Translations under genes and position numbers: made by a program
The notes under the pieces: generated by a model
Database searches by the model: none
What the model was told of the DNA's origin: nothing
Seen by the model: the letters and a program-made list of their open reading frames with translations, nothing else
Shown: piece by piece, positions 44,322 through 48,396 of the stretch
Layout of the letters: every line of letters begins with the position of its first letter
Position numbering within the stretch: the stretch's first letter is position 1
From: Chloroflexota bacterium
GTDB lineage: Bacteria > Chloroflexota > Dehalococcoidia > UBA3495
Direction: 5' to 3'
Assembly: GCA_022563275.1 (NCBI GenBank)
Contig: JADFNR010000007.1
Span: forward strand, 1 to 48,396
DNA length: 48,396 nt

Positions 44322-45233
44322 TTACTCCTCGCCCGTCCCGCCATCTTCCCCGCCTTCATCTTCGGATTTCGGCGTTCCCAGGCGTTTGTCCCTCAAACCC
44401 TGGAACAGGTCTAACTCTTCTTGGGTGAACTCGGAGGGAAGCTTCACTTTCAACGTGGCGAACAGGTCGCCCCGGTGGTCTACGTCGCTCCGTGGACTGC
44501 TTGCCGAGCTGTTCAAGACCGGCATACCCTGGCCCGCCAGCCGGAAACGGCGTCCGTTCTGCGTCCCCTTGGGGATGGTCAGCGCCAACCGTCCGGTCAG
44601 GGTGGGCACGGTCAGTTCGCCGCCGAGGACGGCGTCGTCCAAGGGCGCCTCCACCTCCACGAAAAGGTCTTTCCCCTGACGGCGGAACTTGGGGTGCTCT
44701 TTGACCGATATCACCAGGTAGAAATCGCCGCCGCGGCCGCTGTCCGCCGAGATGTGGACCTTGGAACCGTTGTCCACTCCGGGCGGTATCTTGACCTCAA
44801 GGCGGCGGCCATCCTGCATCTGGAGGCGGCGGGCCGCGCCCTTGAACGCCTCTTCCAGGGAGATCTCGACCTTATACTCGGCCGGAGGAGGCTTGACTTC
44901 GAAGCCGCCCATGCCGCCGAAGAATTGGTCAAAGATACTGCTCCGGCCGCCCCCGCCTCTGGCGGTGGAATGGGAGAACCTGCCGCCGCGGCCGGATTGC
45001 TCAAACTGGGCCGCGTGTTCCCAATCATCGCCGTACCGGTCGTACTTGCGGCGTGAATCGGCGTCGGATAGTACGGTGTAGGCCTCGTTGATCTCTTTGA
45101 ACTTCTCTTCCGATGCCGGGTTGTTGTCGTTGACGTCGGGATGGTGCTTGCGCGCCAATTTCCGGAACGCGCCCCGGATATCCTTCTCCGAGGCTCCCCG
45201 GGGCACCCCTAATATGTTGTAGTAGTCGGGCAT
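44322..45233 (-). CDS. DnaJ-type co-chaperone (CbpA-like, no zinc domain)
   Basis: A 303-residue Hsp40: J-domain DYYNILGVPRGASEKDIRGAFRKLARKHHPDVN (HPD present), a Gly/Arg-rich linker (RGGGGRSSIFDQFFGGMGG), then two C-terminal substrate-binding beta domains (VEISLEEAFKGAARRL; DLFVEVEAPLDDAVLGGELTVPTL). The CxxCxGxG zinc repeats of DnaJ are absent, so it is a type II CbpA-like co-chaperone. It heads the operon with hspR and clpC. No dnaK is in the window. Confidence 0.93.
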   Translation of the reverse strand: MPDYYNILGVPRGASEKDIRGAFRKLARKHHPDVNDNNPASEEKFKEINEAYTVLSDADSRRKYDRYGDDWEHAAQFEQSGRGGRFSHSTARGGGGRSSIFDQFFGGMGGFEVKPPPAEYKVEISLEEAFKGAARRLQMQDGRRLEVKIPPGVDNGSKVHISADSGRGGDFYLVISVKEHPKFRRQGKDLFVEVEAPLDDAVLGGELTVPTLTGRLALTIPKGTQNGRRFRLAGQGMPVLNSSASSPRSDVDHRGDLFATLKVKLPSEFTQEELDLFQGLRDKRLGTPKSEDEGGEDGGTGEE

Positions 45234-45279
45234 GAAGTCAACCGAATCTCTGTGTATAACCGGTCTATAGACGGGTTGA

Positions 45280-45309
45280 ATTATAGTTTAATTGAGACTG
45301 ACTGTCAAT
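45280..45309 (-). promoter_or_regulatory. Consensus sigma-70 promoter and HspR-like operator of dnaJ-hspR-clpC
   Basis: A perfect -35 TTGACA (45303-45308), 17-bp spacer and -10 TATAAT (45280-45285). The inverted repeat ATTGA-N9-TCAAT (45291-45309) covers the -35 and spacer, in the manner of the HAIR element CTTGAGT-N7-ACTCAAG bound by HspR. Confidence 0.8.
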
Positions 45310-45357
45310 CTAATCTTATATGTAGATATAGTATATATGAATGAAATCATCGATAAA

Positions 45358-45387
45358 CTTGACAGATAACACTCAACTATCTACAAT
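45358..45387 (+). promoter_or_regulatory. Promoter and HspR-like operator of hsp20
   Basis: -35 TTGACA (45359-45364), 17-bp spacer and -10 TACAAT (45382-45387). The half-sites CTTGA and TCAAC (45358-45377, 10-base gap) overlap the -35, a relaxed HAIR-like site. The two promoters fire divergently from a shared, AT-rich region. Confidence 0.75.
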
Positions 45388-45451
45388 ACGAGTTGTTAAA
45401 TCGGGATTGAGACAGAAAGTCCCAACCCACATATTCAGGAGGAGACTGAAA

Positions 45452-45928
45452 ATGGTATTGACACGTTGGGACCCACTATATGAGATCAGGCGGGCACGCC
45501 GTCTGGCCAACCGGCGCTGGGCCGGATTCCCCACATTCGCCGCTGCCGCGGGCTATTTCGACGGCGCCGAGCGGCGGGATTGGTCCATCCCGCTGGACAT
45601 CGTCCGGGACGGTGACAACGTCACCGTTAAAGCCAGCCTGCCCGGCGTTAAGCCGGAGGACATCGATGTCACCATCGAGGATGGCGTGTTGACCATCAAG
45701 GCCGACACTAATGTAGAGGAAGAGCGTGAGGATGGCGGCTACGTGGTCCGGGAGCGCCGGGCGGGGTCGTTCCACCGGTCGCTGCGGCTGTCCGACCACG
45801 TGGACACCGACAAGGTTGAGCCCCGTTACGAGAACGGCGTTTTGACCATCACACTGCCGGTGGCCGAGTCCAAGAAGGCCAAGCACCTGACGGTTGCCGT
45901 CGGCGCGGCCCTTCCGGAAGCTAAGTAA
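45452..45928 (+). CDS. Small heat-shock protein Hsp20
   Basis: A 158-residue alpha-crystallin-domain chaperone. WSIPLDIVRDGDNVTVKASLPGVKPEDIDVTIEDGVLTIKA begins the crystallin domain, and RRAGSFHRSLRLSDHVDTDKVEPRYENGVLTITLPVAE contains the conserved V-x-P-x-YENGVL-x-ITLP end. The N-terminal arm is short and basic, and the tail is short. AGGAGGAG lies just before the ATG at 45452; the longer frame from 45341 runs through the promoter and is rejected. A strong terminator follows. Confidence 0.95.
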   Translation: MVLTRWDPLYEIRRARRLANRRWAGFPTFAAAAGYFDGAERRDWSIPLDIVRDGDNVTVKASLPGVKPEDIDVTIEDGVLTIKADTNVEEEREDGGYVVRERRAGSFHRSLRLSDHVDTDKVEPRYENGVLTITLPVAESKKAKHLTVAVGAALPEAK

Positions 45929-45951
45929 CCGGCTAGCCGGGCCGGGATTAC

Positions 45952-45987
45952 AAAGAGGGACCTTCCCATGCGGGAAGGTCCCTCTTT
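45952..45987 (+). terminator. Strong terminator after hsp20
   Basis: A perfect 16-bp stem (AAAGAGGGACCTTCCC and complement) with a 4-base loop ATGC, ending in CTCTTT, lies 23 nt after the hsp20 stop codon. Confidence 0.85.
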
Positions 45988-46567
45988 AGCGTTGGCTAAA
46001 TATTCAGGGCCTCGATGAGAAGAGATCCCACCGAAGCCCTGGCGTGGACGCCCTTGGGGGAAAGGCGCCCTCAATGGGGAACAGGGAATGTCTTAGGAGG
46101 ATGAGCTGAACTTCCCTGCTCTCCAATGATTAATACGCAGGCCAGGGCAGGACGGATGCAATGTTTTTCCGGGCGATGGTTTCTACCCAAGCCAAGTCGG
46201 CCAAAGGTGGAATGTCGAGACACTTGCGAGATACTCCCTCAGGACAACGGGCGCACCACCACCTTGAACCGGCGCATGGCGCAGGTAGCCCGGAGCTCGG
46301 TGAAACTCACAACCTGGGCATCTGCGAAGCCCTCACGTTCCTCTACCTGGGCGCCAACCTCCGGGAGGTTCTTCCTGTAGATGCTGCCCATCGGCGCGTC
46401 TTCCTCGGAGTACAGGAACCATATGGTTGTAGGCAGGCAGGTGTCTACCGAGTCGCTCAAGCTTTCCAACCTCCAACCGGCGTTCTTGGTCCGGAAACCG
46501 GTACGAGTAAGGGGAGACAGTAACAGGCGCTGTCTGTTGAAGCAAGAGATCAGAGGAAGAAGTAGTT
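45988..46567. other. Stretch without a supported gene
   Basis: Nearly 600 nt with only short overlapping frames. A minus-strand frame (46239-46469, extending upstream without an ATG) has a plausible composition (LPTTIWFLYSEEDAPMGSIY) but no ribosome site or recognised domain. It may be a relic. It lies just to the left of the tRNA fragment. Confidence 0.4.
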
Positions 46568-46612
46568 TGGCTCCCCGAGTAGGATTCGAACCTACGACCT
46601 AGCGGTTAACAG
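46568..46612 (-). tRNA. 3' fragment of tRNA-Asn(GTT), likely att scar
   Basis: On the minus strand it begins with the anticodon loop CTGTTAA, then CCGCT, AGGTC, the T-arm GTAGG-TTCGAAT-CCTAC, the acceptor strand TCGGGGA and GCCA. The bases upstream of the anticodon loop do not pair with CCGCT, and there is no D-arm or 5' acceptor strand. It is therefore the 3' half of a tRNA gene starting at the anticodon loop, the usual core of a tyrosine-integrase attachment site. Confidence 0.8.
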
Positions 46613-46705
46613 ACGACCTAGGGAAAAAGCGAACGGAGGCGTAAATAGAGGTCCGCCAATAAAGGCATATTTATCCAACGCGTTGGGTTTAGCCACCCGC
46701 TAGTT

Positions 46706-46730
46706 GGTTCGACAAGCTCACCACGAACGG
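46706..46730. repeat. Dispersed repeat copy
   Basis: GGTTCGACAAGCTCACCACGAACGG-type unit, related to the copies at 41245-41400 and 31752-31934. Confidence 0.6.
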
Positions 46731-46785
46731 TCAGCCGCCGAGTTTGTAGCCGAAACCGACGCGGCGGTTAAGGCTGACTTAATGG

Positions 46786-46821
46786 TGAAAGGCCTCTCGA
46801 TGTATGCTGAGTGGCCTTTCA
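46786..46821. terminator. Hairpin, possible terminator of the lipoprotein operon
   Basis: TGAAAGGCC (46786-46794) and GGCCTTTCA (46813-46821) form a perfect 9-bp stem about 65 nt past the lipoprotein stop. There is no clear T-run, so a terminator role is uncertain. Confidence 0.4.
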
Positions 46822-46886
46822 GCGTGTGCTGAGTGGTTTCTCACCACGGCACGCCGGCGGAACACCAACCTCGGCCTGCGGTTTTT

Positions 46887-47642
46887 TTATTCTCGGTATT
46901 CGATGACCTTGACTCCCACCGTCACGCTTGCTTGATATCGATTGGGATCTTCCTTGCTCCCATCGTCCAGTCCGTTACCTGAGATCGGTGGAGGCAAAGG
47001 ACCGGCCCGATCCAACACCACCATCAAGCCAATGTCCGACTGGTTGGGCGAACTTGATATGTCGTATGCCTGCTCAACGGCCGGCAGCGAAAACCCGGTC
47101 GCCATCTGAATCAACCCACTGATTAACGCAAAGCTTCCCTCGCCTTCAAAGGCCCGGATCACGACCAGAACCGAACCCACGTCGTCGGGTACATCGAAAA
47201 TAACCGGCTCAAAATAGTCGACATCTACGTTTGCTTGTTGATCGCCGACCGAGAACACTAAATAAGCATCCGCTCCATCTAAAAATACGGCCCGTCGAGT
47301 GTGATCTTCAAACGCCAGCAACGTCAGGCTGACCGCCAGATTCGCAAGGGGATCGACGTCGTCTCCATCCACAACGCCGTCACGATCGGTGTCCGGAAAC
47401 AATGGGTCAGTACCTATCAAAACCTCTTCTCCATCGTCCAAACCATCGGTGTCCGAGTCTTTCTGGAAAGGGTTGGTTCCCAGCGCCGCCTCTTCAGCGT
47501 CGGTGAGGCCATCGTTGTCGCTGTCCAGTGGAGCCGCAGAGACGGCGTCTTGTCGTGAACCGCCAACAACACCGGTGGCTGATTCACAGGCCATCAGCCC
47601 CAACGCTGCACACACCGCCAGCGGCAACAACAATTTATTCAT
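46887..47642 (-). CDS. Lipoprotein with thrombospondin type-3 calcium repeats
   Basis: A 251-residue secreted lipoprotein. The signal peptide NKLLLPLAVCAALGLMACES has a lipobox Cys near residue 19. Three Asp-rich calcium-binding repeats follow (DSDNDGLTDAEEAALGTNPF, DSDTDGLDDGEEVLIGTDP, DTDRDGVVDGDDVDP). The C-terminal about 140 residues are beta-rich and unrecognised. The ATG overlaps the end of the XRE gene by 8 nt, with GGAAGGG before it, so it is co-translated with a regulator. It lies in the presumed integrated element. Confidence 0.8.
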   Translation of the reverse strand: MNKLLLPLAVCAALGLMACESATGVVGGSRQDAVSAAPLDSDNDGLTDAEEAALGTNPFQKDSDTDGLDDGEEVLIGTDPLFPDTDRDGVVDGDDVDPLANLAVSLTLLAFEDHTRRAVFLDGADAYLVFSVGDQQANVDVDYFEPVIFDVPDDVGSVLVVIRAFEGEGSFALISGLIQMATGFSLPAVEQAYDISSSPNQSDIGLMVVLDRAGPLPPPISGNGLDDGSKEDPNRYQASVTVGVKVIEYRE

Positions 47643-48099
47643 TTCCCTTCCGCTTCCGCCTACGCGGCCGGACCGCCAGCCTGATAGCCGCCGCAATTAC
47701 CTGGACATTTTCATCGGTCGCAACGACTTCGTCGGGTAATCCTTCCGAGACACCGCCCATCGGCAAATTGACCGTTACAGTTCTAAACCCGTCGCGCGGA
47801 ACGCTGTATTTTTCCCCCTCTTCCCGAATTCTTTTCAGCTTCCCTTCGAGGTATTCACTCTCGTCGGATTGATTTTCACCGGTGACAATCCATTCGGCAG
47901 TCCTTCCGTAGAGTCTTGCTAGACCGATCAGATAATCCACGCGAGGCAAGCGCCCCTTTCTCTCCCAACGGGAAACCGCGCCGGCGTCAGCCCCAATTTC
48001 ACCGGCCACATACTCTTCCGTAAGTCCCAACTCAGTACGGGCTTTTCTCAGTCGTTCCCCGATGGCAGCCCTGATTGATCTGTTTACTTCGGCACCCAT
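47635..48099 (-). CDS. XRE-family transcriptional regulator
   Basis: A 154-residue protein with an N-terminal Cro/CI-type HTH: IGERLRKARTELGLTEEYVAGEIGADAGAVSRWERKGRLPRVDYLIGLARLYG. The rest is hydrophilic with a basic end (RPRRRKRKGNE). No peptidase or sensor domain is seen. It is divergent from the HTH gene at 48222 and lies upstream of, and overlapping, the lipoprotein gene. Its probable operators are the AAATTTGT/ACAAATTT sites between them, which suggests a phage-like repressor arrangement. Confidence 0.85.
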   Translation of the reverse strand: MGAEVNRSIRAAIGERLRKARTELGLTEEYVAGEIGADAGAVSRWERKGRLPRVDYLIGLARLYGRTAEWIVTGENQSDESEYLEGKLKRIREEGEKYSVPRDGFRTVTVNLPMGGVSEGLPDEVVATDENVQVIAAAIRLAVRPRRRKRKGNE

Positions 48100-48126
48100 G
48101 CAAATTTCGAGGATTTGTTAAATCAT

Positions 48127-48184
48127 AAATTTGTTACTTGACAAAGGGTATGGTATAAAGACAAAATACGTGCGTTACAAATTT
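48127..48184. promoter_or_regulatory. Divergent control region with inverted sites
   Basis: AAATTTGT (48127-48134) and its exact complement ACAAATTT (48177-48184) flank a plus-strand -35 TTGACA (48138-48143) and a possible -10 CAAAAT (48162-48167, 18-bp spacer). Another TTTGTTAA-like site is at 48112-48120. The region is AT-rich, as expected for an XRE-controlled switch. Confidence 0.5.
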
Positions 48185-48221
48185 AGAGAAAGACAAACGT
48201 AGGTGTGGTTGTGAGGGGACA

Positions 48222-48396
48222 GTGAAGACAGACAAGCAAGAAATGCTAGAGGCGCGGCGCGGCAAAACGATCGAAACCCTGCTGATCGCAGCCCTCGGTA
48301 AGCATCGCGGCCGCAAAAACATGATGGTATTTGTCGCCAGCGAATTAGAGATATCGGTGCCGACGCTCGGTGCATGGTGCCGGCAATTCGATATCG
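48222..48396 (+). CDS. Partial small HTH-like protein (runs off the window)
   Basis: GTG start at 48222 after GAGGGG. The visible 58 residues are KTDKQEMLEARRGKTIETLL, then IAALGKHRGRKNMMVFVASE and LEISVPTLGAWCRQFDI, reading like a helix-turn-helix (VASELEISVPTLGAWC). No named family is recognised. Divergent from the XRE gene, as in phage or element early regions. The 3' end is outside the window. Confidence 0.6.
   Translation, partial: MKTDKQEMLEARRGKTIETLLIAALGKHRGRKNMMVFVASELEISVPTLGAWCRQFDI

Noticed and set aside
46239..46469. 76-codon minus-strand frame to the left of the tRNA fragment
   Set aside because: The start is a TTG with its only GGAGG adjacent, and no family is recognised. 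It is kept only as a possible relic.
1..48396. CRISPR arrays, rRNA genes, transposases
   Set aside because: None seen: repeats here are palindromic intergenic units without regular spacers, and no transposase or integrase motifs were found.

Overview
The window looks like a high-GC bacterial chromosome segment, most likely Chloroflexota (Dehalococcoidia or SAR202-like). I base this on the mix of core genes (lipA, gmk, aroA, tyrA, argS, hisS, hisF, hisIE), a dnaJ-hspR-clpC heat-shock operon with a divergent hsp20, many HAD, alpha/beta-hydrolase and CoA-transferase genes, and frequent TTG/GTG starts. The lineage is an inference from gene content. No rRNA, CRISPR array, transposase or integrase is visible.

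The main discovery is a set of four probable selenoproteins. In four genes an in-frame TGA sits exactly where the protein family has a functional cysteine. The reading frame continues beyond it with recognisable family sequence, and a bacterial SECIS-like hairpin follows within about 10-33 nt, with G in the first or second loop position. They are a DsbA/FrnE-type thioredoxin-fold protein (13674-14327, motif U-P-W-C), two ArsM-like methyltransferases (19537-20283 and 18706-19479) and a CcdA-like membrane protein (27149-28027). TGA is also used as an ordinary stop here, including as the final stop of one of these genes, so a changed genetic code does not explain them. A naive caller truncates all four.

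Layout. 1-9.5 kb: an inverted-repeat element, amidohydrolase, VOC protein, HAD hydrolase, lipA, the tyrA-aroA-gmk run, and a solute-binding protein with an alpha/beta hydrolase. 9.6-14.3 kb: trehalose synthesis (otsA-otsB), rpiB, a haloacid-dehalogenase-like HAD and the DsbA-type selenoprotein. 14.6-18.4 kb: a heterodimeric ABC exporter. 18.7-20.4 kb: the two selenocysteine methyltransferases behind a palindrome resembling an ArsR-type operator. 20.5-24.7 kb: argS, mgtE and an S51-type peptidase.

24.5-28.3 kb is a metal-response island flanked by a 228-nt direct repeat, made of the end of the S51 gene and a decayed second copy. It has two divergent MerR-family modules. One has CueR-like operators and drives merR plus a tiny Cys-rich peptide, and separately a CPEC mini-protein plus a deacetylase fragment. 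The other has ZntR/PbrR-like operators and drives merR, a MerP-like HMA protein and the CcdA-like selenoprotein.

28.7-41.2 kb: flavin reductase, hisIE, HAD, hisF, a GlcG-like protein, a cyclase-family hydrolase, a lipoprotein, hisS, and a four-gene run (gamma carbonic anhydrase, CoA transferase, two ketopantoate-reductase paralogues), then a coupled hydrolase/VTT membrane protein pair. 41.4-45.9 kb: heat-shock genes with two strong promoters overlapped by HspR-like inverted repeats. At 46568-46612 a 3'-end fragment of tRNA-Asn(GTT), beginning in the anticodon loop, looks like the att scar of an integrated element. By orientation that element should extend to the right, carrying the calcium-repeat lipoprotein, an XRE regulator and a partial HTH gene at the window edge.
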